Assembly: GCA_002633005.1 (NCBI GenBank)
Contig: NMRA01000155.1
Location: 243,844-307,843 of the forward strand
Direction: 5' to 3'
Origin: Phoronis australis
Lineage: Eukaryota; Phoronida; Phoronidae
Length of the DNA stretch: 64,000 nucleotides
In this document: in pieces, positions 36,541 to 48,900 of the stretch
Layout: each line of letters opens with the position of its first letter
How positions within the stretch are numbered: position 1 is the first letter of the stretch
Program-made: the position numbers and the translations under genes
Notes under the pieces: generated by a model
What the model saw: only the letters and a program-made list of their open reading frames with translations
What the model was told of the DNA's origin: nothing
Databases searched by the model: none

Positions 36541-37805
36541 TAACTTGATGATAGAGAAAGGTAGACATGCTCTTGTGGACCAAAAATATAGTGTGTGTTG
36601 TTTCTGTGTCACTAATTGAAGATGGATACCATTTCACATATGTTTGTAAAAAGTACTGAAAGAACTACATTTATGGCGCTGGCGTGAACCAAATTAACAT
36701 AAATTTGTAAAGCTAATGGAAATGTCTGAGCCTATTGCTCAGATTAATCTAATGAAGTTTGTATTTCACGCCACTACCCTCAGGGAAACGCTGCTCAGCG
36801 TTATCCTGTAAATTTTATGTAACATGTGGGCCAAGGCCTTTTAAGAGGAAAACGAAATGCCACTATATCGCCATCTATTTCATTTCAACATTTAATAATG
36901 TTGAATCAATTAGATGATGATATAGTAGCATTTCGTTTTCCTTTATTTCTGTGATGTTCTTTGACGGATTTACATGAAATTCGGTAAATTATATATATTT
37001 GTTTTTGGATAGATTCGGCGTATTTTGCACCATCTCGCATCCAAAGTTTTTATGACACAAATCATAGGCGGACTTATGGGGGGTCAGCCCCCTGGCAGTC
37101 GCAAAAAATAAAACAGCAAGAGCGCCATCGTTTTCGTTTTTTATTCCTACATTTGGTAAAACGTCTGCATACCCAGCAATGAGAGTCCCCTAGATTTTAG
37201 CCTGGACGCACGCAAGCAATCGTACTTTCCGCGATTACCGAAGACGAAATGGTTGGTCCCCCCTTATGATACCCTATATATCCGCCACTGCAAATAAGCA
37301 GTCATGGAAGTACACCATTTGTGGTGCATTCATGGGCGCATTTCAACGTTCCACGTTGCTCTTGTCTTTTATTAGATTGATTTTGGAAAGGGGAGAATTG
37401 CCATCGCGCTTCAACCAATATTTGTCTAGTTTATCCAACTTTATCCCGTCGAGTTGAAGCCCACAGCACAGCAGTAATACTTCGTTGGCATTGGGAGGAC
37501 GAATAGAGTACTGCAGCCGAGAACAACTTGTTAATAATATGGCAACAACAAAGAGAATGCAATATTCCAATGGCGTGTGTGAGGATATAAATAATGCTTG
37601 TGAGATATTGGAACACAGTGAGATTTAAGTGTCGTTGAGTAATATAGAAAGGCCTCATGGTCGGTAAAATATGAGATCTGAGCTCGCGTTATTACAGAAA
37701 AATCCAATCTCTATTCAGATTGTGCTTTTAAGAAGTGTTTTTGAGTGGAGTCATGATATATTGTCGATTTCCACGACATGTTGTTTGACAGTTGCTGGTC
37801 AGCCG
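36541..37805. other. Intergenic between R1 and the PAN module, unit 2
   Basis: No gene. It contains a near-perfect hairpin (36847-36941) and a C/G-run repeat near 37075. It aligns with 59836-61100 in unit 3. Unit 1 has unrelated insertions here. Confidence 0.5.
36847..36941. repeat. 95-bp near-perfect hairpin
   Basis: The left arm ggaaaacgaaatgccactat is followed, through about 45 bp and a tiny loop (taat), by its inverted copy with about five mismatches. The unit 3 copy (60128-60222) has further mismatches in both arms. Confidence 0.8.
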
Positions 37806-37839
37806 ACTCGTAGACGAGCCTGTCTCGCCATCTGGTGAC

Positions 37840-39925
37840 TGGCGAAGTGTAATATCTCTTGCACCCAAATGACTTGGAGATAATTATTAAACAATATTGA
37901 AATTACGTTTACGGATGCTTTTAAAAGACTTTGAATATGATTAACAAACTACGAAAGGCCAATTTGGTTTTAGCAAGAGACCATTTTTATTTTCATAAGA
38001 GATTTTTTATCGATTTCTCAATCTGCCTGCCAGCACTCAAAATTTTTTGTATTCGTTTTGTGCGGGACAATTCGATTGTTGATTAGTATCACACATCAAT
38101 ATACACGATTGTACTTTTGTTTAAGTACCCAAGGCATGTCATTTATCAGTTCAATAAGTACACATCGTGAGTTGACTTGAAGTGGCCATGGTTATTGTTT
38201 AAAAGCTCGTGCAACATTATACTGTCGCTTTTACAGGTAAAAAGGCGTTGTGGTGTGTACAAACATTTTTGTTGACTCAGTAAGCGCCTACCACGAAGAG
38301 CAATGCTTGTATCTTGTTTTTTTTTGTCATCGCGATAGTTATGTGTTCGTGCCAAGGCAACGTCATGAAGGTAGAACATCTCAGAAAACTTCACGGTTCC
38401 GATAACTTAGGAAAGGTTCAGGTGTTCCGCACTTATTCAGTTACGACGTTATCAGAATGTGCGCAAGGCTGTATATCTGAAGATTGTAAGTCGTTCAATT
38501 ATGATGGCCATGAAAAGATTTGCGAGCTATGCTCATCAGTAGCCAATTCGACGTCACAGTTGTCTCGGCGCAACGGTTTTAGTCATTGGCGAGTTGCTGC
38601 GGTTAATGAAGGGTTGGCCGAAGAATCAGATTTCGCGTATTTCAAATTGTATTTAAAGGAATGAAATCCAAAGAGATGTCACTCTATTTAAATGCATTAC
38701 ATTAAATTTTCTGACTTATTTGAACTCTCTAGTAAAGGTCTGTGTTGGAAAATGCTACATAAGACTTTTTCATTTCCAACAAATGGGTTCCTAATAGTAA
38801 TTAGATTTACCATAGGGAAGACTTTCATCTTGCCGACTTTCGAAAATAGTGGGCAGGTATCTCTTAATTTCTTAGCAGCACTTGTCTAAGATATAGTCGT
38901 GTTTCCCTCGAAGGAAAAAGCGTCTGTGTGCGTGATTTTTGGAGTGGACGCATTATTAGTTATTCTATAGTCATTTTAAGGTTATGTAGAACAATCCCCA
39001 TTGTTGCGTTGAAATATCTGGATAAAAGTAAGCAGTATTATTAAGTGGTGGTTGTGTGCAGCAAGCACTGTTTGTGACACCATGAGACTGATGGAGACTG
39101 AGCTAAGTGCCCATTCTTTTAGAAATTCGGTGCGCAATGTACTCCATTTTTAGTTCTACTAACCCAATAATAAACGCTTTTGTGGAGATTAAAATCGGGA
39201 AAGGTACCTTCATTTCGTACGGCCGTCAAAAAACCCATCTTCTTCATTCAGTATGTATGCCACGTCCTGGAGGAAACTCCAATGTCTTTATGCAAACATG
39301 GGTATTATATATTGTTTATTTTAGCCCTCCCTAGAAGTTAATGGGTGTTTTGAAAGACTTATCATTTTGATATGCATGTGTGTGCATGTAAAAATTGCAT
39401 TAATTTGCGCTTACTCTTTATTATCTCTTTTTGATCGTATTGATAAATCTGTTCATTCTTTCAAAGCCAGAGTTCTAAGTGGGGTGTTGGGTGCAGATTG
39501 TGACAACATGAACAGTTTTTTGTTATCTTTAAGTACAAAAGGTACATACAAAGCGCGGTTTGTTCTATTTAAACAACATCAAAACACGCAACAGGATTTT
39601 CAAGATCATTTGATTTCAACAAAGAAATCCGAAAACTTGCTTACTTGAAAATACAGCGAATGAACTAACTTCTTGTCGCCTTTGCTCGAGTTGCCAGTTC
39701 AATGATCGCCCTCTCGTGGCAACTAGGTCGGTTTGAGGCGCTCCATGTGCGGTGACCGTAAATAACCTATTCAACCAGAGGCTTTTGTTGCCTAATCTAT
39801 GGAACTGGGACTGAAAAGGTGTTGGTCCTGAAAGGTTTAAACACTGACATCTAGTGGTATACAACTATGCTTAGGTCAATGAGCTATACCAGTCATTGTT
39901 TAGGTAAACGGAGTGAATAGAGCGA
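37840..39925 (+). repeat. PAN module 2a, first of a direct duplication
   Basis: From gaagtgtaatatctctt to gtgaatagagcga. The same sequence, with a LINE added and a segment retained that is deleted here, follows from 39927. The copy ends in sequence that in the other units lies just upstream of the carboxylesterase, but no carboxylesterase follows it. Confidence 0.75.
38303..38664 (+). pseudogene. PAN pseudogene 2a (frameshift, 3' deletion)
   Basis: The conserved ATG (38303) is followed by nine T instead of seven in the signal-peptide codons, which shifts the frame into an early stop. The PAN domain itself is readable in the next frame, with all five cysteines. After EESD the whole Ser/Thr-rich part is deleted (about 0.6 kb compared with copy 3) and the sequence joins the 3' flank. 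It is not expected to make a functional secreted protein unless translation starts at an internal codon. Confidence 0.8.
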
Positions 39926-39926
39926 N
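39926..39926. other. Single N at the PAN-module duplication junction
   Basis: Left of the N the sequence is the region that elsewhere precedes the carboxylesterase (gtgaata.agcga). Right of it is the sequence that elsewhere lies upstream of a PAN gene (gctgt.gaagtgtaat). An ambiguous base exactly on the junction suggests an assembly join. Confidence 0.8.
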
Positions 39927-40442
39927 GCTGTAGAAGTGTAATATCTCTTGTACCCAAATGACTTGGAGATAATTAATAAACAATATTAAAATTACGTTTA
40001 CGGATGCTTTTATAAGACTTTGAATATGATTAACAAACTACGAAAGACCAATTTGGTTTTATCAAGAGACCATTTACATTTGTATGAGAGACTTTTTATC
40101 GATTTCTCAATCTGCCTGCCAGCACTCGAAAATTTTTGTATTCGTTTTGTGCGGGACAATTCGATTGTTCATTAGTATCACACATCGATATACACGATTG
40201 TACTTTTGTTTAAGTACCCATGTCCTTTACCAGTTCAGTAAGTACACATCGTGAGTTGTCTTGAAGTGGCCATGGTTATTGTTTAAAAGGTCGTGCAACA
40301 TTATAATGTCGCTTTTACAGGCAAAAATGCGTTGTGGTGTGTACAAAGATTTTTGTTGACTCAGTAAGCGCCAAGAGCATTGCTTGTATCTTTTTTGTCA
40401 TCGCGATATTTATGTGTTCGTGCCAAGGCAACGTTATGAAGG

Positions 40443-40450
40443 TACATGTA
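40443..40450. repeat. TACATGTA insertion in PAN copy 2b coding sequence
   Basis: Copy 2b reads aaggTACATGTAgaac where copies 1, 2a and 3 read aaggTAgaac. Net +6 bp, in frame. Confidence 0.9.
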
Positions 40451-40890
40451 GAACATTTCAGGAAACTTCACGGTTCCGTTAACTTAGGAAATGCTCAGGT
40501 GTTCCGCGCTTATTCAGTTACGACATTATCAGAATGTGCGCTAGGCTGCATATCTGAAGATTGTAAGTCGTTCAATTATGATGGCCATGAAAAGATTCGC
40601 GAGCTATGCACATCAGTAGCCAATTCGACGTCACATTTGTCTCGGCGCACCGGTTTTAGTCATTGGCGAGCTGCCGCGGTTAATGAAGGGTTGGCCGAAG
40701 AATCACATACGCCCAACCCACTGCTGACTTCAAACAACACCTCAGGGTGCTGCACAATAAGCGATGACACTTTTCAGTCATCACCTATCATTTCTACGAC
40801 GACAATCGATATTGTTTCCATCACCAATGAACCAAAGACAAGAATCGCTGCGTATGCGACTGTTGAGCCCTCAACAACATACAATGAGTC

Positions 40891-40898
40891 TACATGTA
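40891..40898. repeat. Second TACATGTA insertion in PAN copy 2b
   Basis: Copy 2b reads gtcTACATGTAcc, while copy 3 reads gtcTAcc. Net +6 bp, in frame. Confidence 0.85.
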
Positions 40899-41142
40899 CC
40901 TACACTAAACCGACAACTGCTTCTGAGACGACACCTGCTGAGTCTGCACTTACCACCGCTAAATCGTCTCCTACTCAGTGGACAACCTTTTCTGGTTATG
41001 CTTCTACTGATCAACCAACACCAACTACCACTGAGTCGACAACTTCTTCTGATGATTCATCTGATGAGACGATACAAACTACCGTCGTAGCGACGTCATC
41101 AAAAACTTCCTCTCAAACTACGTCTACTTAGGTGATAACAAC

Positions 41143-41157
41143 CATCACAGAAACTCC
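41143..41157. repeat. Left target-site duplication of the LINE
   Basis: atcacagaaactcca occurs here and again at 43099-43113. Intact PAN copy 3 has it once, at the corresponding place. Confidence 0.9.
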
Positions 41158-43098
41158 AAAACAGACATTGCCAACTATCGCCCCATAACTCTACTTAACA
41201 CCTTATCCAAAATTTTAGAAAAAAATCATTTCTCACCACATGTTTGACCACCTCTCTTCACAAAACCTCATATATCGTCGCCAATTTGGATTCATGCCTG
41301 GTAACAGCACTGTGTCGCAACTTACAGAAATTGTACACGACATCCACCTCCAGTTTGAGCAAGGGTACAACGTGAGATTCGTATTTTTAGACATTGCGTC
41401 AGCTTTTGATGTCATTCCCCATGACCTGCTTCTACATGTACATAAATTACAATCTTACGGTTTCTCAGGCACTCTCCTCTTACTTTTAAAATCATATCTG
41501 GAAAATCGAACTTACAAAATCCGAATTGAGGGTGTCTTATCACCTTCATCAACGCCAGGTTTCGTAAATGCTGGAGTGCCACAGGGTAGCGTACTAGGCT
41601 CCTTACTCTTTTTACTGTACATCAATGATCTTCCAGACACGATAAGCTCTAAAACATTTTTATATGCTGATGACACTGCAATTTTCCACCCATTCTCAAA
41701 AGAGCATCCCCATGACTCCTTACAATTGCAAACTGACCTTAACAAACTCTATGACTGGTCTCACAAATGGAAGATGAAATATAAACCTGAAAAAAGTGTT
41801 GATATTATATTTTCTAAGTCTAATAATACTCATTTCCAAACAAATCCAACACTGGAATTATCACTCAGTGGGAAAGTTATACCCAATAAGTTCACGCACA
41901 AACATCTTGGCTTGCTACTCGACCATAGGCTTACATTTACTCCTCATTGTCGCGAACTCATTTAAAAAGTTCAAAAATTAATTAATCCAATTAGAATTAT
42001 CTCTCGTAATCTCCACTCCTTGCATCTTGAAACTCTGTTCAAGTCTTTTGTACTTCCACATCTAGATTACTGTGACATAATCTACCAATCGGCAAACGCT
42101 GGCATACTTCTTCAATTAGAAAGACTACAATACTAAAAAGCTTTAGCCATAACCGGGGCAAACAAAGGGTCCAACACAATCAAGGTTCTAAATAGTCTTC
42201 ACTGGAGCAAACTATAGCAACCCGTCGTAAACTCCACCTGTCCATGTATACATTCAAAGTCTTAACCAACATAAGCAATTACTCTAACAAAATCCTCTTT
42301 GACTCCTACAAAAGACCAAGCACGAGAACAGGACTCCGGCAAAGCAATTTGTATACTATTCCAGCCTCCATCAGCCAAGCCTTCAGAAGATCAACGATAT
42401 TAACTTGACAACTGGAATTCCTTACCATTCAAAATAAAAGAAAGCACTTCAATCGTCACTCTCAAAAATAACTTTAAAATGCATACCACTACTCCAGACT
42501 TGCCAGTCCCATTGACATCATTCTAACTTCCCCGCAACCATGAAATAACCCTATACAGATCAAGATGTGGTCTATTCCTAAAGAACGAGAAATTTAGACA
42601 TAATTTTAATAATATTTCGCCTCTGTGTTCCTGTAGAGATACCCAGACATATCCTCATGTTTTCTTTGCTTGTGAGGTATGCAAGGAGGAGAGGGTACAG
42701 CTCTTCCAGGCACTCGAACAATACCCCAATGTTTATAAAAAATATTCTGAAGTTCCGCAATTGTACAACAAAATTAATTTCTTTCTATGTGGATGTCAAA
42801 AACTTAACTCAAACGAAAATAAGGTTTTATTTGAAATAGTATCAGAATTTCTTTATAACATTAAATCTCTTTGTGTGAGTGGATAGAATTTTATACATCT
42901 GTATGAAAAGGAATTATTTTCATTCGTTATCATATATCATTGTATTCTTAACATCAGTTTTTTTATTTATGTATCCGTATATAATCATTGTATATATACT
43001 TCTTTCTATTTTTTTTACCCAGATCTAATGCCTCTTGGCGCTTTCTGGGTTATGTATATTCATTGTATTCTGAAGATTTCGTAATAAACATTAAAAAA
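41158..43098 (+). mobile_element. 5'-truncated LINE inserted in PAN pseudogene 2b
   Basis: 1.94 kb bounded by a 15-bp direct repeat and ending in a short A-run (ttaaaaaa). This is typical of target-primed insertion. It starts inside the reverse transcriptase (NYRPITLLNTLSKILEK) and so lacks the endonuclease. An A-run frameshift follows near 41220, then a 241-codon open stretch (41240-41965) with FLDIASAFD, GVPQGSVLGSLLF and the catalytic YADDT. Beyond 41965 there are several stops. A Cys-rich C-terminal piece (CSCRDTQTYPHVFFAC) is readable at about 42620-42680. It is not autonomous. The clade is probably CR1/L2- or Jockey-like. It is absent from the other PAN copies and so entered after duplication. 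Confidence 0.92.
41240..41965 (+). pseudogene. Reverse transcriptase fragment
   Basis: 241 codons of the palm and fingers region, with the catalytic Asp residues in FLDIASAFD and YADDT. It lacks the N-terminal part by truncation and the C-terminal part by a stop. A TACATGTA at 41433 adds His-Val within LLLHVHKLQSYG, where related elements usually read LLHKL. Confidence 0.85.
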
Positions 43099-43140
43099 AT
43101 CACAGAAACTCCACTTTCAAAAGCTGATTTACTCGAGAAT

Positions 43141-44520
43141 GTTGCAAGAGATTTGTGTTCTTTCAAATATTTGAAATTGAATTTAAAGGAATGAAATCCA
43201 AAGAGAAGTCACTCTATTTAAATGCATTACATTAACTTTTCTGACTTATTTGAACTCTCTAGTAAAGGTCTGTGTTGGGAAATGCTACATAAGATGTTTT
43301 CATTTCCAACAAATGGGCTCCTAGTAGTACTGAGATCTACCATAGAGAATACTTTCATCTTGTCTACTCTCGAAAATACTGGGCAGGTATCTCTTAATTT
43401 CTTAGCAGCACTTGTCTAAGATATAGTCCTGTTACCCTCGGAAGAAAAAACGTCTGTGTGCGTGATTTTTGGAGTGGACGCATTATTAGTTATTCTGTAG
43501 TCATTTTAAGGTTATGTAGAACAATCCCCATTGTTGCGTTGAAATATCTGGATAAAAGTAAGCAGTGTTATTAAGTGATGGTTGTGTGTACCAAGCACTG
43601 TTTGTGACACCATGAGACTGATGGAGACTGAGCTAAGTGCCCATTCTTTTAGAAATTCGGTGCGAAATGTACTCCATTTTAGTTCTACTAACCCAAAAAT
43701 GAACGCTTTTGTGGAGATTAAAATCGGGAAAGGTTCCTTCACTTCGTACGGCCGTCAAAAAACCCATGGCAGTATGTATGCCACTTCCCGGAGGAAACTC
43801 CAGTGTCTTTGTGCAATCATGGGTATTATATATTTGTTTATTTTAGCCCTCCCTAGAAGTTAATGGGTGTTTTGATAGACTTATCATTTTGATATGCATG
43901 TATGTGCATGTAAAAATTGCATTAATTTGCGCTTACTCTTTATTATCTCTTTTTGATAGTATTGATAAATCTATTCATCCTTTTAAAGCCAGAGTTCAAA
44001 GTAGGATGTTGGGTGCAGATTGTGACAACATGAATAGTTTTTTGTTATCTTTAAATGCACAAAAGGTACATACAAAGCGCTGTTTGTGCTATTTAAACAA
44101 CATCAAAACACGCAACAGGATTTTCAAAATCATTTGATTTCAACAAAGAAATCCAAATACGTGCTTGTTTGAAAATACAGCGAAAGAACTAACTCGTTGA
44201 CGCCTTTGCTCGAGTTGCAAGTTCAGTGACCCCCTTTCGTGGCAACTAGGACAGCTTGAGGCTCTCCGTGGTCAGTAACCTAGTCCACCAGAGGCTTTTG
44301 TTGCCTATTCTATTTGCGGAACGGGACTAAAAAGGTATTGGTCATGAAAGGTTTAAACACTGACATCTCGTGATATAAAAGTATGCTTAATGAATGGGGT
44401 GAATAAAGCGATTTCGCAATTCTTTGTACTGGTTCTTTAAAAGATAGACGACGTGACTGTCTCGACGCACATGCCTTCGCGAAAGTATTAGTGTGCACTA
44501 GCTGTATAACGAATTGTAGG
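43141..44520. other. 3' flank of PAN copy 2b and upstream region of gene B
   Basis: No gene. It aligns with 62500-63892 and with 38640-39925. The TATA-like octamer of gene B is at 44436. Confidence 0.6.
44436..44443 (+). promoter_or_regulatory. TATA-like TTTAAAAG of carboxylesterase gene B
   Basis: Same octamer and flanks as in gene A, 85 bp before the ATG. Confidence 0.35.
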
Positions 44521-45950
44521 ATGAGAATTATAGTATTTTCCGTGTCTTGTGCAGTCTTGTTTGTCGGAGTGTTAGGGGTAGACTCGGTAGTAAACGTGAA
44601 GGGTGGAAAATTGAAAGGTGAGTGGTCTCAAGCGGATGCAGTAACTCGATTTTTGGGTGTTCCTTATGCTTTACCACCAGTAGGGGAGCGCAGGTTTGCC
44701 CCTCCTCAGATGATGCAAAGTTGGGACATGGAGAAGGATTGCACATCATACAAACCCTCATGCCCTCAGCCATTGGAGATGTTCAATGATTCGCGATCGG
44801 GTTATTTAAGAACATACAACGTTTCATTTGACTTACCGACGATTAATGAAGATTGCTTGTACTTAAACATTTTTGTTCCTGGTGAGGTTCAAGGTAACAA
44901 ATCTTTGCCAGTTATGGTTCATTTCCAAGACGGTGGATTTCAAGTCGCACTTTCCGACGTGTTCGACGGTTCCAGCCTTGCAAGGGAAGGTGAAGTTATA
45001 GTTGTAACTTTCAGTTCCCGACTTGGTGCTCTTGGTTTCTATGGAGGGCACAATTTGGGACTTTGGGACCAGATCAATGTTTTGAAGTGGATGAATGACA
45101 ACATTGGCGCGTTCGGTGGTGATGCAAGCAGAGTGACTTTGTTTGGAGTTGGATCAGGAGCATACGCCGTTGGTCTCCATGTTCTATCCGCGGAAAGTAG
45201 AGGGTTGTTCAAAAGGGCAGTATCTCAAGGTACATCTGCCTACGATATGACCTTATTGAACTCAAATCCAGCAGCTGCAAATGATGCTTTCAACAAAGCA
45301 GTAATGTGTGAACACAAGGAAATGGGCGAACAGATGAAATGTTTAAGGTCGATGAAAGTTAAGGACATTCTTTCTGCGCAAGTAAATCTTGCATACCAGT
45401 ACTTGAATTTCATGCCAGCTGTTGATGGCAAAATACTACAGGACACACCACCGAAGATATTGGAAACGATGAAATTCAATGACGTCGACTACATGTTAGG
45501 TGTCAACAGTAACGGGGGATCTGCTAGTGTTTTTGACTTCTTCGCCCGTCTAAACACGGGTGCTGACGAAAATTACTTCAAGGCGTTCATAGACGGTGCT
45601 GCTTATGTTGCATCCCCGGCAAATTTTGCTGCTGCAAAGGCAGCTTTGTCGTATGAATACATGCCAGTGATGAAAGAAAATATGAACAGCAAGCAGTGGT
45701 TTCAGAAAACATTGGATATTTCTAGAGATGGTTACTTGAGTCAGATCAGAGGAGCTCAGTTGGTACACGCCGGGGCTGGGTTACACGTTTATGCCTACTA
45801 TTTTGACCAGTCTCCGCCGGTTTTAAGTGGCGTTCCAGTCGACGTGTTGGGTGTCCCTGCAGGTGTGGAGGAGTTGTTTTTATTTGGAGGTGTGCGTCAT
45901 GAATTCAGTAAACAACTGATGAAAACCTGGGCAAGTTTTGCTAAAACAGG
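44521..45950 (+). CDS. Gene B exon 1: signal peptide and most of inactive domain 1
   Basis: 1430 bp, phase 2 donor gtgagt. The signal peptide differs most from gene A (four changes in residues 4-9) and is close to gene C. Confidence 0.92.
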
Positions 45951-48900
45951 GTGAGTACGGTGTACAAGCAGACATTGGTTAATGTAGCCTAAATTCATAG
46001 ACGCACTTAATCATGAGAACTCTTGAATGGCTGCCACAATTCCGCTTTTGTCAATCTTCAGCATTGGACGGAAAACGCCCTTAAATTTTCCTCATTTCTA
46101 ATTTTCCATTTCTGAAGTCAAATACGATGAGTTTTGCAAATTTTGCATTTTCTGTTTACAACAAATTTGTCGAAGTTTTTATGGTGTCAGTTTCATTGAA
46201 AGTACATGTAACTTTGTCAATAATTGTGACTTAAACTTACTAAATAAAGTTTCTTTCTCTAATAGTTGATGCATTTCGTATTAAAATATTCGGTAAAAAT
46301 TATTTTGGTTAAATAGTATGTAAATATATATTGATAAAGATCATAAACATTTGCCGCTGACGTGAGATACTTATTTCTAATCAGAAAAAGATGCTGAATT
46401 GTGAAACGTACACATGGTGTTCTTTGAATGATCAACTGCTCTTAAAAATATTAGTGACTGTGTATAAACAGGCTGTGACTAATTAAAATGATGGTTTTTA
46501 GCAAGCCCCTTTTAGAACTTAGTGACGGCACTACATTAGGCTGGCCACACTTTAACGCGACGAACCAGAAAATAGCACTTTTGCGAGCCGACGTTACAAA
46601 GACAAACGCTGTGATGGATTCTTTACCAGACGATTTGGAACGAAAAATTTCTTTCTGGGTTGAATTTCTACCCCAAGTAACAGCTCAAAGCGACGAGTGC
46701 CGCAACAAGACATCTTCGACAATGGAGCACGAACACCCTATGATTCATCTCAAGCAAGGTCACGTCCTTGGACGAAGTAGGATAGTTGCAGGTAATTTGG
46801 TAGATTTGCGCTTTTGGTTGCTCACCTGCTATACATCCTCGGGCGTTGGCTAAGGGAAGTACACTGTAACCCCGTAGGGTAAATTGTTTGTTGTCGAATT
46901 TCACCGTTAGCGCTCTGCAGGCAGTCTTGTGTTCCTCCTGCAGCGGGCGCTTTTCGTATCACGAAAAATACACATTTGCGAGAATAACAATGTATTTGAC
47001 GGGTGCAGCAATAACACTTCCTGAAGGTGTCTAATGTTATAAAAGTTTGTACGCAAAAACTGGTTGCATAATCAAAACCAAATGAATCTTGCGGGCTCGC
47101 AATATACATAAGCTCGCAAAGCACTGTGTGCATGAAACGGTGAAAAAAGTGATGAGACATCCTTGGTACAAGCCTGAGGGAAGATAATGAGAAACGAAAC
47201 CAGTGCCTTCCGGACGCTTTAAATAAGCTGGTGTTTAAGTGAATCAACATTTATCATAAACCAACATTGCCAAATTCGTTAATCGGTGGTCAAATTTGTT
47301 CACCGCACTCTGTGAAGGTTGATTACAAACACAGCTACATGTATGTTTGTTGACCGGTAAGCTCGCAGGTTAGGCTAAGTCCTTGATAAGTTGTTCTTAA
47401 GACGCTCACGCAGTAAACTCAAGGTGTTTAATCGGAATATCAAATGAGTGCGTTGAATAATGTCTCGTAACATGCCCAACGTGCCCTGGACAGCTTTTGT
47501 TATTCGAGCAATTGAGATGAGTTTTCCACAGTGAACCCCAAAACGTTTAATGAATTCAACTGTGTCTTGGGTAGTCTTTTATCAATATGGGGCCTTTTCC
47601 TATTGGCGCTGCTGCTCTTAAATAACACTCGTAAAAGAGTGACTTCTGATTAATCCCGACTCAGAATTGGTGGAAATTCAATTGTAAATAATAAACGATG
47701 GAACAAATTCTAGTGTCAGACACTCACATTGTTTGATGTTAAAGTTCACTATTTTATTTTAGCATTTTGATACCGGCTAGTATCGAAATTCGCCCGCTTT
47801 ATCAGCGGCAGCCACTGGCTTTGTTGTGGATTCATCTTCTCAACGGGAATTGTATGGAACTGGATGTTTTACACATCAACTGATATTTCAAAATGTTTGC
47901 ATTTTTTCGTAAAGCATTCGTACATCTCAGTCCAACAACAATAGAAATTTGACCTCATTATAATAGCAGGAAAGGTGTTAAACACTGTTTACCTGTATAC
48001 CTGTAGGTTGAAGCTTCCCGTCCACATTATAGGAGATCTGTAGGTGGTTATGAAGGCCTGTCCAGACTTGAACGCCGTCTGGCAGTTATTTCGATAGTCA
48101 GTTATAACATGTGTTTCAAAGAAGAGCGACAATAGATGACCTACAAGATACCTGCTTGCAGTTTGCTGCTAGTTGAACCCCAAGGCATATTCCCGACAAA
48201 TTTGTGAATTGCTTTATCTTCGGTTGCACGTGGGCAACACATGGCCATTTCATATTTAAAGCATTTTTGTAATAGAAATATCAATTAATCATTGTCAGTC
48301 CGATAAATCAATTTACATTTCTCACACAATAAACAGTAGATATGCTTGTGCATTTCAGGAAACCACTTTCCATACGAAGAATACCTGGACATCCCATACG
48401 CAGCGCCGCCTGTGGGAGACTTACGATTCCATCCTCCAAGGCCCCATCAAGGCTGGAAAGGCATTCTAAACAGAACAAGGGAGACAACTGGGGTGAAGAC
48501 GTGCCCACAAGCTACCTGGGAAAAGCTTCCGTTTGAGGTCATGGATGAAGACTGCTTAACGTTAGACATTTACGTGCCATACGGAGTTTCAAAAGTCAGG
48601 TAATTTACGTTCTAGGCCTAGCGGTGTGTGTTATACATATACCTGGAGACATAATATGAAATGTGTTAATATTTGACTTGAAAGCTGTTGACGTTTAAAC
48701 CGAATTTCCAGCCTCCACAAATCCACCGCCAGAATTTTTTTACTTTGCTTGACTTTTACCGATTGCTGTTTTCTTGATGATGATTTCCGGTCTACTCTCA
48801 AGAATTGGAAACTCATGGGATTCATGCTGGGAACTCTATGTCATCAACCATCGAACTCTTTTGTGTTGACAAAGAAAGGAAAAGTACTTACTCATGCGGC

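Larger units (their letters stand above)
40379..43140 (+). pseudogene. PAN pseudogene 2b, split by a LINE
   Basis: Compared with copies 1 and 3: the start ATG is ATT (40379), the first Cys of the ICELC motif is Arg, two in-frame 6-bp TACATGTA-type insertions add His-Val (40443) and Thr-Cys (40891), and GAG has become TAG at 41129. A 1.9-kb LINE then interrupts the gene at 41158. After the insertion the last codons resume (TPLSKAD) but the end of the gene, including the normal stop, is deleted. The Ser/Thr-rich region is otherwise full length. Confidence 0.85.
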
